Positions 1 to 12,254 of a stretch of 64,000 bases of DNA are shown here, one piece after another. The position numbers and the translations under genes were made by a program. The stretch is from Balaenoptera acutorostrata (Eukaryota > Chordata > Mammalia > Artiodactyla > Balaenopteridae). How positions within the stretch are numbered: position 1 is the first letter of the stretch; each line of letters starts with the position of its first letter. The notes under the pieces were generated by a model. It was not told the origin of the DNA. It ran no database searches and saw only the letters and a program-made list of their open reading frames with translations. Location of the stretch: positions 11,280,016 through 11,344,015 of the forward strand of contig NC_080070.1 in NCBI RefSeq assembly GCF_949987535.1, in the 5' to 3' direction.

Positions 1-108
1 CGGGCCCAGCTGCTCCGCGGCACGTGGAATCTTCCTGGACTGGGGCACGAACCCGTGTCCCCTGCATTGGCAAGCGGACTCTCAACCACTGCGCCACCAG
101 GGAAGCCC
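1..108 (-). mobile_element. CHR-type SINE, cut by window edge
   Basis: Reverse-oriented tRNA-derived CHR SINE. The tRNA-like head ends at the right with the complement of the GGGCTTCCCTGGTGGCGCAG start. The body and A-rich tail lie left of base 1. Confidence 0.9.
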
Positions 109-639
109 AAGGAATTAGTTTTAACATCAAATGAAGATACTTTTTAACAGAACACTATATCTGATTCATTTATGAAAACTATAAAAAAAACCCTTCTTTT
201 AAAAATTCATTTACAAATATCTTTATTTTGCTTCCTTCTAAGTGTTACAATCCTTATCTTTCAAAACTTGGCTCATGTCTTGTTTCCTGCCTGTTTCCAT
301 ATCTAAGTCAGGCACAGATTCTCTAAGCAGCCCTTTACTGTCACTCCACATTATGTTGAAATTTTCTATGAGTGTTTCTACTTCATTGTACAGAATTCCT
401 TGTTCTCGTTTTATTCATCTTTGGAAATACCACTAGTACCCAGGATGAGGTTTGACAAATAATAGATGAGAAATAAATATTTTTAATTGAGCAGGATTGC
501 TCCTTTTAGATGGTTTTCTCTGAAAATAATAATACTTTTCCTACAGATAAGTCAGTAAATGATAAATCCTGAATGAACTAAGGATATTTGTTGACTAGAT
601 TTCTTACTTTACCAGGTTAGGTTCAGTTATTCCAAGTCT
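109..639. other. Intron, AT-rich, no gene seen
   Basis: AT-rich single-copy-looking sequence. The open frame at 242-436 has no recognisable domain, splice context or codon bias and is treated as chance. Confidence 0.6.
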
Positions 640-837
640 CTTTTACTCTGTTCGTCCTTCCTGGATGGTCTTTTATCCAGTGCTTCCCTTAACTTACCAT
701 AGCATTTATCACAACACGCTGAAATCACCTGTTTGCGTGTCCCACCAGCCTTTAACCCCAGTGAAGGCTTATTGTCTGGCTTTTTCTCTTTCTCATCCCC
801 AGTAACTAGTTCACTCTGTGCTTAATAGTTATTAAAG
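640..837 (+). repeat. L2-like LINE 3' fragment
   Basis: Diverged match to the 3' end of L2: an 'agcatttatcaca' segment followed by the 'aaggcttattgtctg ... cactctgtgcttaatag' pattern typical of L2 ends. It is interrupted on the right by a CHR SINE at 848. Confidence 0.45.
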
Positions 838-847
838 CATGATTAGG

Positions 848-1237
848 GGATTTCCCTGGTGGCACAGTGGTCAAGAATCCACCTGCCAATGAAGGGGACA
901 CAGGTTCAAGCCCTGGTCCGGGAAGATCCCACATGCCACGGAGCAACTAAGCCCGTGCACCACAACTACTGAGCCTGCAGTCTAGAGCCTGCAAGCCACA
1001 ACTACTGAGCCTGCGTACCGCAACTACTGAAGCCCGTGTGCCTAGAGCCTGTGCTCTGCAACAAGAGAAGCCACCGCAATGAGACACCCGTGCACAGCAA
1101 CGAAGAGTAGTCCCGCTCATTGCAACTAGAGAAAACCCGCGTGCAGCAATGAAGACCCAATGCAGCCTAAATAAATAAATACATACATACATAAAATTGA
1201 AAAGAAAAAAAAAGGAAGGCATAGATTAAAGAAAACC
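848..1237 (+). mobile_element. CHR-type SINE, long subtype, full length
   Basis: Full-length tRNA-derived SINE from the 'tttccctggtggcacagtgg' head to an (AAATA/CATA)-rich tail at about 1170-1215. It is flanked by the direct repeat CATGATTAGG at 838-847 and 1238-1247, which defines the insertion. The body has the extra 'ctactgagcctgc' block of the longer CHR-1-like subtype. The minus-strand open frame at 947-1222 is SINE sequence, not a gene. Confidence 0.9.
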
Positions 1238-1394
1238 CATGATTAGGCATGATCTTCGATAAAAATGTGATGTATTTTTCTATCATAGATTAAGTATGAA
1301 AGCATATTTCTGACCCAGTAAAGTCATTCTTAAATTTTTTTTTCAAGAGGAGAATTAGAGAATGACACAGCTCTTCTGTTAATGTTGTTAGGAG

Positions 1395-1920
1395 TTTTTT
1401 TGTTTGTTTGTTTGTTTGTTTTTAACATTTTTATTGGAGTATAATTGCTTTACAATGGTGTGTTAGTTTCTGCTTTATAACAAAGTGAATCAGTTATTCA
1501 TATACATATATCCCCATATCTCTTCCCTCTTGCGTCTCCCTCCCTCCCACCCTCCCTATCCCACCCTTCTAGCTGGTCACAAAGTGCCGAGCTGATCTTC
1601 CTGTGCTATGCGACTGCTTCCCACTAGCTATTTTACGTTTGGTAGTGTATATATGTCCATATATACACTACCACTCTCTCAGTTTGTCCCAGCTTACCTT
1701 TCCCCCTCCCCGTGTCCTCAAGTCCTTTCTCTAGTAGGTCTGCATCTTTATTCCCGTCTTGCCCCTAGGTTCTTCATGACCTTTTTTTTTTTTTTTAGAT
1801 TCCATATATATGTGTTAGCATATGGTATTTGTTTTTCTCTTTCTGACTTACTTCACTCTGTATGACAGACTCTAGGTCAATTCACCTCACCACAAATAGC
1901 TCAATTTCATTTCTTTTTAT
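1395..1920 (-). mobile_element. L1 3' end, reverse orientation, 5'-truncated
   Basis: The (GTTT)n stretch at about 1398-1421 is the tail of the element on the other strand. It is followed by the 3' UTR marker 'attggagtataattgcttta' and the end of ORF2. Truncated at about 1920 where the longer copy at 21320-21800 continues. It contains a 15-bp-arm palindrome at 1641-1672 that the other copy lacks. Confidence 0.85.
1641..1672. repeat. Inverted repeat, 15-bp perfect arms, 2-nt spacer
   Basis: Arms 1641-1655 and 1658-1672 are exact reverse complements around TC. The homologous L1 copy near 21530-21556 has only the left arm before continuing 'ccatgccactctctc', so the right arm is an addition here. 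Confidence 0.85.
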
Positions 1921-3839
1921 TTAAATTTTTTGTGTCCCTGGGTTCTTGGTTGTAAAGAACAGAAAAAAACTCTGACCAATTTACACAACAACAAAAAAAC
2001 TCTGCAAACATGTTATAATTGACAGAATAAGTGAAAAGCCTAAGGGGGTTGGGCTTGGGAAGTAGGCAGGAAGCTGGAAACCAGATCTACAGCTATGTTT
2101 GTGTTCTAAGAACAAGAAGAGGCTTGCAGTCAACCTCTGTGAGCCTGGCACTGGGTGCTGCAGATGAATTCTCAACCGTCTCTTGTTCCTTGCGTAAGAG
2201 CACATGATTGACTGACCAAGTGGACGTGGTTAAGGGAATATCTGCCCACGCCCTTGTTTCTCAAGGTGGTGGGAGTCCTGTCTGTTTCTGGAGTGGGCTG
2301 TGCCTGGCATCAGGACTCACAACTTGCCAGTTTCTGTAAACAGGGATAGGAAGAGCCAAATGCAAATACAGATAAACAAAACCAAATGTTTCCTACGGAT
2401 ACCCATCCACAACATCTTTCTTTGGCTGCCATTGTGCCCTAGGACAGTCTAGTGGTCTTTATCAGTCTCCTTCATACTTTTCATTCCAGTGCACCTCCCA
2501 ACCTTAATATTTAGTGTCATGTAAAATACCCCTAGTTATGAGATTTTTTTTTTTATTCTTCCTGGTCTTAATGACAGTGAATTAAACGGTTACCTGTCAT
2601 GCATATGGAAATACCTTTCATGCATTCAGAGAAATTTATTAATAATGTTCCTCCCAAGTTTTAAAAAAAAGTGTACCATGTACACTTCCTTAGTTTTATA
2701 AAAACTTGTTAATCAGAGGATTCTGTGTATTTTCCCTGACTTCATGTTATCATATATTTTTTTCTGAGTAAACTCGTTTAAATCCCACTCTTAGGATTAA
2801 TGATTTTTCGGGGGGGGGTAATTTTTTAAAGATACGTTTTACGTTTAAAAACAAGTTTCTCTTAATGAAATACTACTAAGACAAACTAAATTGCACAGCA
2901 TAGGTGTTTCTTTACCTGATCTGGATCTTTGTGACAACTGAGTTTAAGAGAATACAATTTTTTTTTGATTTGTAATATGTAAAAAGGTTTCATTATTTGA
3001 GAGCACAGTTTTGCTTTGAAAATACAATAATATAGTGTTTTGTGTTTTTTTTTTTTACAATATTTCCTTGGTTTGTCTTTTTTAGATGACATTTTTTCAG
3101 ATGTGTTCCTTTATTAAAAAATATTGACAAATTTATATACAGGAAAAAAATGTTTTCTGACTTAAATCATAGTATTTAAAAAGGCAGCTGAAGCCGACCG
3201 AGAAGCTTAGAATGCAGTCTTCTTTGTACAACTATCATCATGTTTTTTCCTTCATGCGAAATTCACTTATTTATTTATCACTAGCGGCCTCTAGTGTGTA
3301 TTTTTTTTTTCCTGCTAGGCTGTAAATTAGTAGGTTATTAGTAACTGGAGAGCAGTACCATGTGTTAGGAACAAGAAAAACAACTATAGTTTCTGTCATC
3401 TTAGCATTACATCAGTCAGTGGAAAGGACATTTTCGCATAATGGTGTAGCCTTATGAGCCCTATTACCAGTAATAGGGTGTTTATAGTGACTTTCCTCTG
3501 TGTGGCAGTTGTTCTCTGAAGTATACTTGTGATACACTGGGAGGAAGCAGTGATGGTCTTGCACTGCACTGATGCATTCTCATGCTTTTAGTAGGATGGA
3601 ATCATGTTAGGATACAGGTGGCAGAAGTTACCAAAACCAGAGATTTTAGCCAAGTCATACAGCAGAAGTCTGAACCAAACTGTCCTTAGTTGTTCAATTT
3701 TAAACAAAACTGTATTCAAGTGCTTTTTAAAGTAATCATAATTACAAATAATAACAATACAAAAATAAGTTAGTTTAAATGAATCAAATCTGAATTTAGT
3801 ATTTGCCTTTGGTTTTTTGTTTTTACCTTTATATATTCC
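1921..3839. other. Intron, no gene seen
   Basis: Moderately AT-rich, with short homopolymers (T runs near 2549, 3048 and 3301; G9 near 2810). The piece at 2040-2340 is more GC-balanced and unassigned. Open frames at 1981-2205 and 2886-3092 (minus) show no domain or conserved signal. Confidence 0.6.
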
Positions 3840-3849
3840 TTTTTTTTTT

Positions 3850-4440
3850 TAAAGGCACATTCTCCCCTACCCCAACCCACCCTCCCACTTACAGAAGTAA
3901 TTCAGGTTCATTACAGTGAACTTGGAGAATACAGGACGATACAAAGTGAAAAATAAAAATTACCTGAAATCACCTAGATTCTTACTGTTTATTTTTTTAC
4001 ACACTCTTTTCAATTTCATATTTTTCTAAGTTTGTTTCTCTTGTTGAGTGTATATATGTGTGCATATGTAATAAAATAGGAATTTTTATGCATATTTTAT
4101 ATCATACCTGTTTTATCAACATTGTATTGTGAATACATTATCATATCATTAAATGTAAATTTTGTTATGTTCTTATTTATCAACCATTCTCCATATATCA
4201 GGAATGTATATTGTTCATAATTTTTTATAACTCTGATGAGTAAAACTTAGATAAGTTTTGTAAGTAAAACTTTGTACAAGTTCCTGGCTCTTAAAATAGA
4301 TTCCTGGGAATTTAGATATGAGATCAAAACTTATGAATTAAAAAATTTAAATTCAAGTTGATAGTTTGCTTTCCAGAATATTTGTGCTTATCTGTGCTTT
4401 TATCAACAATGTAAGATGATATACATTTCTCTCCACTCTT
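3850..4440. repeat. Probable ancient interspersed repeat, family not assigned
   Basis: The segment from 'acagaagtaattcaggttcatt' through the 'aatcacctagattcttactgtt' block resembles old mammalian interspersed repeats, but is too diverged for me to name the family. Confidence 0.3.
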
Positions 4441-4504
4441 GCCGGCTTTGTTAATTTATTGCTGTGTGATGCAGGAAATTATGCTCAATTGTTACTTTAG
4501 CATG

Positions 4505-6180
4505 TTTTGTATTATAGTCATTCCATATGGAAGACATTATTGTAGGAATTGGGGATGCAGCAGGGACCAGAAAGCCTGATTTCCTTGAAGTTTCATGGAG
4601 TTAGACAAGAAGTCAGATAAATAATGAAAATATAAAGTATATTACTAGTGATACGGAGAACAGAAAAGCAGGAGAAGGGGTAGAATGTTTTGTGGTAGAG
4701 TGGTAGAAATTAAAGGGAAGAAGCCTCACTGAGAATGTGACTTCTGAGTTAAGACCTGTAGGAGGGGAAGAGGGGGGCCCCTTGGAATCCACAGGAAGAG
4801 CAGTGTAAGCAGAGGAATGCCTCTGTGGACAGTCTGACGCCTGAGAATGGTGTCATTTAATAACAAACCACCACAAAATTTAGTGGCTTTAAACAACAAT
4901 GATTTATTGTTTCCAGTCCTACGGACAGCTAGGCAGATCTGGGCTCACTCGCGTCAGTCATGCGGGTTGGGTAAGCACTTCTGCTCATGACGTTAGCTTG
5001 GAGACAGGACTTGTTCACATGTTTGAAGGTTGGCTGCCTATAACCTGGGTCACCTGACTCTTCTCTCTTACCCTCCATCCTTCAGCCTCAGGCTTGCCCA
5101 CAATTCTTCTCATGGCGACGGGAGGGTTCTGGGAGAGCAAAGGGAAGGCTGAAGCTCCATTGGAGGCCTTGGTTCATAACTGCTAAGCCATCATCATTTC
5201 CACTGTATTTTGTCAATCACAGTAAGTCACCAGGTTAATACAGATTCAAGTGGGGGAGAAATAGGCTTGTGTTAGCACCTCTTGATGGGAGGTTCTGGAA
5301 AGTCACCTTAAAAAGGAGTATAGATGGAGAGGGGAAAATAATTATGGATCATTTTGCAAACCATCTGCCACAGGTATGAGGGGGAAGCTTATTAGGGGGA
5401 GAGTGGTTAGAAAGTTAACGGAGGGTAGATCTTGTAGGGCCTTTGTAGGTGATACTAATGACTTACTCTCAGTGAGATGGGAAGCTGTTGGGCGGTATTG
5501 AGCAGAGGATTGGTCTAAGCTGTCTTATCAGCATTCTAGCTTGGAAGATGGTAGGAAAGAGCAAGATTCAGAGTACGTTCTGCAAGAAGAGTCTATAGAA
5601 CTTGCTGACAAGCCAGTTATGAAGAGGAAAAAAGAAGAATCAGGGATGACTCTTAAGGGTTTTGGCCTGAACAACTAGAGAAGATTGATTTTTCGTTTAA
5701 TGAGATTTGGAAGACTGTAAGGGGACAGCGTTGGTGGGGAAAGGAGCAGAGATTCAGTGATACATGTGTGGAGTTTGAGGTGTTCGTTATATATCTAATG
5801 TTGAGTAGAATGTTCAATACCTAAGTCAGGAGTTGAGGGAACATGTAAGCTTCAGAGCCATCAGTATACAGAAGGCATTTAAATGACTTGGTAAGATAAC
5901 CTAGTAGTAAGTGCAGACAGAAGAGAAAAGAGGTCCAGGGACTGAGCTGTGGGCACTCCAGTGTTAAATCCAAGTGAAGTGTGAGAACTGTCATGCAGAC
6001 AGAGCAGGAGTAACCAGTGACTTACAGGGAAAACCAGGGAACCATAGTTCTTAAATCAAATGAAGAAGGGGGATCAAGGAATAGAGAGTAATCAGTTCTG
6101 TTATGTGCTTCTGATGGATAAAGTAACATGGAAGAATTGATCATTAGATTTAGCAATATAGCAATATGGAAGCTTTGAAG
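4505..6180 (-). repeat. L2-like LINE, reverse orientation, split by an MLT1-like LTR
   Basis: The left part (about 4505-4852) and right part (about 5375-6180) read as one antisense L2-type element. Recognisable blocks are 'gggatgcagcagggacc', 'agcctcactgagaatgtgac', 'cttgtagggcctttgtaggt' and 'gagatgggaagctgttgggc'. The same blocks recur in order at 55400-56750. The interruption at about 4853-5375 is an LTR fragment. Family assignment of the distal right part is less certain. Confidence 0.6.
4853..5375 (-). mobile_element. MLT1-like (ERVL-MaLR) LTR remnant, antisense
   Basis: Begins with 'taataacaaaccaccacaaa' and 'tttagtggctttaaacaaca', the complement of the conserved MLT1 3' end. It continues through a 'tcacctcttgatgggagg'-like block and ends at 'aaccatctgccacag'. 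This is a non-coding solo-LTR relic of an old endogenous retrotransposon; no retroviral genes are present. Confidence 0.65.
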
Positions 6181-7289
6181 ATTGAAAATGTAAAAGCTAT
6201 ATATACACATACATACCTATATAATGATGATAAATTATATATACACACACAGTAACACATTTAAATTCCTTCTCTTCGTATCATATCTTTTATTTGATTT
6301 TTCCTATTTGATTTTATTTCTATTTGAATCAACTGTTGGTGTCAACTTATTTGAACACGGTTGGTCACCCTTTGTCTTTTATATTTCTTCTAAATGTTTT
6401 CCATAATATGCTTTTTACATTTGTTAATGATACTCTTCTAATGATTTTACGATTTCAAGGTGACCTATACCTAAGCCATTATCATCAGATTATCAATTCT
6501 TTCCGATTCCTATAAGACAGAAATCATTACTAAGTGCTGTAGAGAACTTCCTGAGCTCTGGTCCCTGTCTTTTAGGGTAATGGTTCACACATTCATGTAT
6601 AATGGATAGAAGCAGCAAGGTAAAAACAGAAATTTGCAAGGATAGGAAATGCAGTATTTACTTTAGCAGGTCAGCATATGCCTTAAATTCTTTTGTCATT
6701 TTCTTAAATAAGGTTTAATTCCTGCTATGAGGGAAGCTGTGGGGAAAAAGGAAGAATAAGAATTAAAAACACTGTACTAGCAGAATGGTTAGCTAGGCAG
6801 CTTATTATGCTTGACTTTGGAAAATTTGGGAGGAGCAGACAACCTATTAGTGACCCTAATGGCATTTATCACTAGCTGTATTTATTGAATTCTGTGTATT
6901 ATGTCTCCACTGAATCACAGAGAGAAGCATAAAGCAAATAAATTACACAAAGTAAGTCACTCTCAGTGAGCTAGCCTTTTATATTAAGGTGAAGAATTGG
7001 CATTAACCCGTATATATGCTTTGGGGCTCTTTCATGTTTGTAAATAAGACAAGATGAAGCCTTCCACTCTGCATTATATCAAGCTTAGCATGATTCCCCT
7101 CAATATACATAGCATTTTCTGGCACTACCCTGCAGCCCTACCACTACTGCCTTCTAGGAAAATAATCCCATAGCTTACTTTCTATTCAAATAACCCCTCT
7201 CATTCCTTTCCTCTCCTCACCACTTTTGGAAAATAAGTAATTACAGAAAAGGGCAGGAGGGGAAAGTGACCTAATACTAAGAGCCCGAG
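6181..7289. other. Intron, AT-rich, no gene seen
   Basis: AT-rich sequence with a (TA/CA)-rich patch at 6195-6255. The three open frames between 6022 and 6515 lack any recognisable domain. A weak MIR-like patch at about 6860-6960 is not strong enough to call. Confidence 0.6.
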
Positions 7290-7440
7290 GAAATATTTAA
7301 TTGTACAACTTTTATTGCATTTAGTGTGCAAAGCCCTGTTCTGAAGCTAAAAGAGGCACTAAGTCATTCTCCCGTGTTTTAAAGATGGTAAAATCGCCAG
7401 CCACATGTGAATAGAGGTGACTGAAAGACAGATCAGCTGT
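7290..7440 (+). repeat. Possible MIR fragment
   Basis: The order 'acttttattgcatttagtgtg', 'aagccctgttctgaagc', 'gttttaaagatggtaaaat' follows the MIR layout, with heavy divergence. Confidence 0.35.
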
Positions 7441-7559
7441 CATCTAAGAAATGAGGAAGTGACTTCGTGGAGTATATACACATGCTTTTCCTTCATTTCC
7501 TAACTTTTCTTTCACCTCTTCCGACTCTTTTTCTTTTCATAGCCTGAATGCGGGCATTA

Positions 7560-7835
7560 TGTTTATCTCTCATCCTCTTGTCATGATCTCACTCATTTAT
7601 AACTTTCCACGCAGGATCACCTGTTATCAAGCCTTTGCTTCCCTTTCTCTGACTGGCCAGCTCCCCCTAGTCTGGCAAGTCTGTGTTCTATTGCATTCGG
7701 TGCTTGACGGAATGTCAGTGATTCTCTTCTATAATATCCATGCTTAGACTTTGAACTGTTTGGATCTGTAACTTTGGTATCTGCAGCGTGGCACACATTG
7801 TATACATTTAATAAATATTTGATAAATTAAGTATC
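7560..7835 (+). repeat. L2-like 3' end fragment
   Basis: The last 100 bases resemble the L2 3' end, finishing in 'aataaatatttgataaatta'. The overlapping open frame 7559-7747 is not supported as a gene. Confidence 0.4.
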
Positions 7836-9715
7836 CAATGTATGGAAGATTCACGAGTATATAATTTTACCTCTGACCTCTCCTCAGCGCTCTCTCTGCA
7901 TTTACAACTTTCAGCTGAACTTGGGCACTGAAATATTCTGTAATCTCAAACTCCCAACTGTCTAAAACTCTAGTTCTTCTTATTTTGTCTTAACCAGTGG
8001 TATTAAGATGAAATCAAATTTCTGAGACTTAAATATTGATTTTAGTCTTTCAAAATTAAAACTGTTTCCTGTTTATGGAGAATGTTGAGAGATAAGTTTC
8101 AAAAGATGGATTGAACCATTTTATAGATGCCTTAATGACTAGTCAGTCTCAGGAAGTTCCTCAAATGTGGTGCCTTGTTAGAAGAGTTTCACGCTAAATC
8201 ACTGTACTCGCCATGTGCGTAGTTGGGCAGCAGTTAGCACTGTATAAATCGTGACCCAGTCTCTCTATCTCTTATCCAAAAACCTCATTTCCATCCTAAA
8301 ACTTGATAATGAGTCTTTTAAGAATAGCATCTTGCAGGAATGATGAAAGTGAATAAAATGACAAGATGCTATGTGCTTGAGTGTAGTTTATATTATAAAT
8401 TTTGTTTTCTGGAAACCCACTGTATAAATATGATTTACTAGAAAAACTGTCTTTTCACAAAAACTCTTATTTAGGTCTTGACACATCATTCACCTCAGAG
8501 AAAACTTGCTAGGTTATATGCAATATATAAAAATTTTTTTAATGACTTGTTTATTGTCTTTGTGTATTATGTGATTCAGTATGTGCAGACTCTGGTCTCC
8601 ATGTTTTTAGTGTAAATATTGTATAAATTTTACTTCTGTGGTTCTCATTTCTTAGTGTTTTCATCTTTCTTCAACTCTTTGTGGAGCAAAGGAAGCAGTA
8701 CGTTTTGGGCATAGAGTTGATATTAAATTTTAAAACTACTTCTCTTCTGAAATCTTTTTACCTTAGATTTTGCTGTTGAATTTATTATTTTTTTTTCTTC
8801 TTTATATCTCGTCCTTCTTTGGTGCCAGCTAGACAAGTCATTAATTAAACATGTAAACTGGTTCTCTGCAATGGAAATAGTCTCACTCCCGAAACTACTG
8901 GTTGGTTATGTAGTGTTATCTGAGCTTTGAAAATCTAGCAAAGCCACAAGGGAAGACCCAGTTTATCCTTCTGTGTAGAGAAAATCCATTCCCATGTGTC
9001 ATGAAAGCCACCGACAACACGTTTCACCACCTGCATGTATAACATTAAACTGCCAGCATTGGGGAGGCAGTAAAATGATTTCTGAAGTAGCATCTGATAT
9101 ATGCTTGGTACAATTGTAGTAGCGTCTTACCAAGTGTTATACTAAATATTAAGCTTTTTGATTAAATATGTGATTTATAAAATTGCTGTTAAATTATTAC
9201 TTTAAAGAATAATGCTCACTGTAACACTTTGGGTCTTGATTCACAGTGGAAATGATACATTTGTCAATGAGAAAATTATTTTCTAAAGTGTATATTTTTC
9301 AAAATTTGAGGTGCACCTGAACTATAAAATATTGTAAAATTAAATTGGTTATATTTGCATTATGTATATATAAATAAATGTTAAATATAATACATAATTA
9401 TATAATTTAGTGGGGCAATTAAGCTAGTGTGAATTATAAGTAGGATAAAATATATTTAGAAAAATGAAATCCACAAGCTACTTTAATGACATATGATTGA
9501 TTTTTAATTAATAACAATTTCATTGTGTGTATAAATGGAGATTTTAAAGTCTCAAATAGCTTATTCTCTTAGTGATCATACTTCATTCCAGGAAGTACTG
9601 ATTTACAGTTGATGATTTTGAGCAAGTGAGAAAAGAAAGAATATTGTGTGTCATGGAACATACCTTGTATGATGTCAGTCCCATTACATCTATTAAGTCT
9701 TATTTTTGGCCCATA
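7836..9715. other. Intron, AT-rich, no gene seen
   Basis: About 1.9 kb with strongly AT-rich patches (9150-9550) and no open frame of note, splice-flanked exon or clear repeat that I can identify. Confidence 0.6.
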
Positions 9716-9717
9716 AC

Positions 9718-9930
9718 AGGAGTTGGCAAACTATAGCTTGCAGGTCAGCTGCCTAGAAGTAAAGTTTTATTGGAACACAGCAGTGCCCATTGTTTTCCTA
9801 CTTTCTACAGCTGCTTTCTTGCTGTCATGACAGAGTTAAGTAGTTGAGACAGAGACATTATAGTCCACAGAAGCTAAAATACTGACTGTCTGGGTCCTTA
9901 AGAAAAAAATTTGTTGACCCCTGGCCTAGA
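9718..9930 (+). mobile_element. hAT-type DNA transposon remnant, copy 1
   Basis: Starts 'aggagttggcaaactatagc' and ends 'ttgttgacccctgg': terminal inverted repeats of the CAGGGGTNGGCAAAC type known for old non-autonomous hAT elements. The internal 'gttttattggaacacagca' and 'gagttaagtagttgagaca' blocks match the second copy at 33285-33605, of which this is a shorter version. Confidence 0.65.
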
Positions 9931-10016
9931 ATATGGTCTATTTTGAAGAATATTCCATGTGCAGTTGAAAAAGAATGTACATACCTGCTGTTGTTGGCTG
10001 GAGTGTTCTATAAATA

Positions 10017-10620
10017 CAGGCATACCTCAGAGATACTGTGAGTTTGGTTCCAGACCACCGCAATAAAGCAAATGTGGTAATAAAGCAAGTCACGTGGATG
10101 TCTTGGTTTCCCAGTGCATATAAAAATTATGTTTACACTATACTGTAGTCTGTTAGGTGCGCAATAGCCTTACGTCTTAAAATACAATGTATATATCTTA
10201 AATAAAAAAATTTCTTTTGCTAAAAAATGCTAGCCATCATCTAAGCCTTCAGTGACTCATAATCTTTTTGCTGGTGGGGGGGACTTGCCTCAGTGGTGCT
10301 GGCTGCTGACCGAGGAGGGTGGCGGCTGCTGAAACTTGGGTGGCTGTGGCCGTTTCTTACAATAAGACCGCCATGAAGTTTGCCACAGCGATGGACTCTT
10401 CCTTTCGTGAATGACATCTCTGTAGCATGCAGTGCTGCTCGACAGCATTTTACCCACGGTAGAACGTCTTGCAAAACTGGAGTCAGCGCTCTCAAGCCCT
10501 GCCCCTGCTTTATCAACTAAGTTTATTTAAATTCCAACTCCTTTGTTATCATTTCAGCAGTCTTCACAGCTGCCTCACCGGGAGTGAGGCTTTCTAGAGC
10601 TCTCTTTCTCTGTGTGGTTC
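10017..10620 (-). mobile_element. Tigger1-like DNA transposon remnant (terminal part)
   Basis: Opens with the Tigger terminal sequence 'caggcatacctcagagatac', then 'ggttccagaccaccgcaata' and 'gtttacactatactgtagtc'. The minus strand carries a broken piece of the pogo-type transposase C-terminal region; the open frame at 10241-10516 lies in it. Known family: mariner/pogo-like Tigger elements, extinct in placental mammals. No functional transposase remains. Confidence 0.8.
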
Positions 10621-11030
10621 CACTGTCTGCATTTTCAAGCCCTTCACCTTTCCTTAAAATTAGTCTTGGTCTCTTCAAGTTAGGGAGGCCGCAGGTCTCT
10701 GAGTTTTCCCTCACTGTGCTCTGAGATAGAAATTGCCTTCAGAAAGAAGGCTGAGGAATAACAGGGGCTCATCTTATTTGTTTCCCTTTTTTTAACAGCA
10801 GCTGTCCTGAGCTGCCTGCTTTCCACTGTCTGAATACCATTGTCTAACATATTTTGTCTGATTTTCCAAGTTGTTACAGTGAGAGGTAAATTCCCATAGC
10901 ATGGGCGGTAGTAGCTGTCTATATATTTTAACTTTTTACTGATCCATAAAACTTGCATTGTTTATTTTGAGTTCGAGTGCTCAGTTACAGAACTGAATTA
11001 TTCATTTGTTTGTTTGTTTCCTGCCTAGAA
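10621..11030. repeat. Unassigned segment between two Tigger pieces
   Basis: Minus-strand open frames 10523-10714 and 10680-10958 cover it but show no recognisable domain. It may be diverged Tigger interior or older sequence into which the elements inserted. Confidence 0.35.
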
Positions 11031-11651
11031 TGAAATACGCTTTCACAAAGCCTCATATGATTTCATAATTGTGCCTCTCTTTACCACTTCTCTATTCATT
11101 AAAATAAATCATAAACCTAGAAGCGTAAGCAGAGCGTACCTAGGGATTGATAGCTTATGGTATGGAGTAACTTGGTATTCACACTACTGCTTGATTACCA
11201 TGCAGCTCTGGTTGGATATACAGGTAGGGCAGATTTCAAATAAGGGCCAAGATTTTGTGAGAAGTTAAGTTGCGTATTCTAATGGAAGTGTAGCAAGAAA
11301 ATTTTCGTATGCCAGGCGAGGTAATCCTTCAACTCAGAGAACACTTACATTAGCCTACAGTTGGGCAAAATCATCTAACACGAAGTCTGTTTTAAAGAAA
11401 GTGTTGAGTGTCTCACGTAATTTATTGAGTACTGTACTGAAAATGAAAAAGAGAATTATGGTGTGTCAGTTGTTTACCCTTGTGATCCTGCGGCTGCCCA
11501 GCCTCTCCAAGAGAGTATGTCATATCACCAGCTTGGGAAGAGGTTAAAATTCAGAATTTGAGGTGTGATTTCTACTAAATGCTCATTGCTTTCACACCAC
11601 TTAAAGTCGAAAAATCTTAGATTGAACCATTGTAAGTCAGGGACCGTCTGT
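11031..11651 (-). mobile_element. Second Tigger remnant (Tigger2-like terminal part)
   Basis: The blocks 'gaacacttacattagcctac', 'cagttgggcaaaatcatcta', 'taatttattgagtactgtac' and the terminus 'aaccattgtaagtcagggac' at about 11623-11651 match the end of a Tigger2-type element, a different subfamily from the copy at 10017. The left boundary is uncertain. Confidence 0.6.
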
Positions 11652-12149
11652 ATTTAAATACCTTTGATACCTTTATTGTATTAGGGACTTAGTAAAATAA
11701 TCTGATTGTATCTATAAACACAGTCAAAATGTGGTACCATTTTTACTTATTGTATTTTAGATCACCCTTGTTTTTTTCCTGCCTATTAATTAAGTTATGC
11801 AGTTTTGCAGAGAATATTCGCTCAAACCTTTGAATGATCAATTCCTGTTTCTTTACATTGGACACCATTATTTTTTTCTTGTATCTGGAGCCATATTCTT
11901 TCTCAACAATGTTCTCAAAATTTCTCCTCCTAACATATTCCTTTAATCAAGATCCTATCCTTTATTCAGCAATGAGCACAAATCCTTCTTTCCTTCTGCC
12001 TCAGTGATACTTTTCTAATATATACAGGTTGACCAAATGAACACTGATTAATAAAATCAGGAGGGGAATAATGCAGTTATGTAGAGAACTTTCTCCATAA
12101 GAAACTCTTACTCCATTTCGTAAATGCATGTATCTGGGCAGCTGTAGAC
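11652..12149. other. Intron, AT-rich, no gene seen
   Basis: Single-copy-looking, AT-rich sequence; nothing recognisable. Confidence 0.6.
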
Positions 12150-12254
12150 ACAGCTGTTAGAGAATAAAGGCGGTGCTGCCTGGGTGTGAAAGTTGGTTCT
12201 AGCTCTTATTAGCCTTCTAACCTTGGGCACGTTACTTAGCTTCTCTAGTAATAA
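12150..12254 (-). repeat. MIR fragment, reverse orientation
   Basis: 'ctgcctgggtgtgaaagttg' followed by 'ccttgggcacgttacttagc' is the complement of the MIR core. Confidence 0.6.

Noticed and set aside
10241..10958. Minus-strand open frames as a domesticated transposase gene
   Set aside because: Only short broken pieces of a Tigger terminal region. No start-to-stop transposase, and no DDE catalytic block visible.
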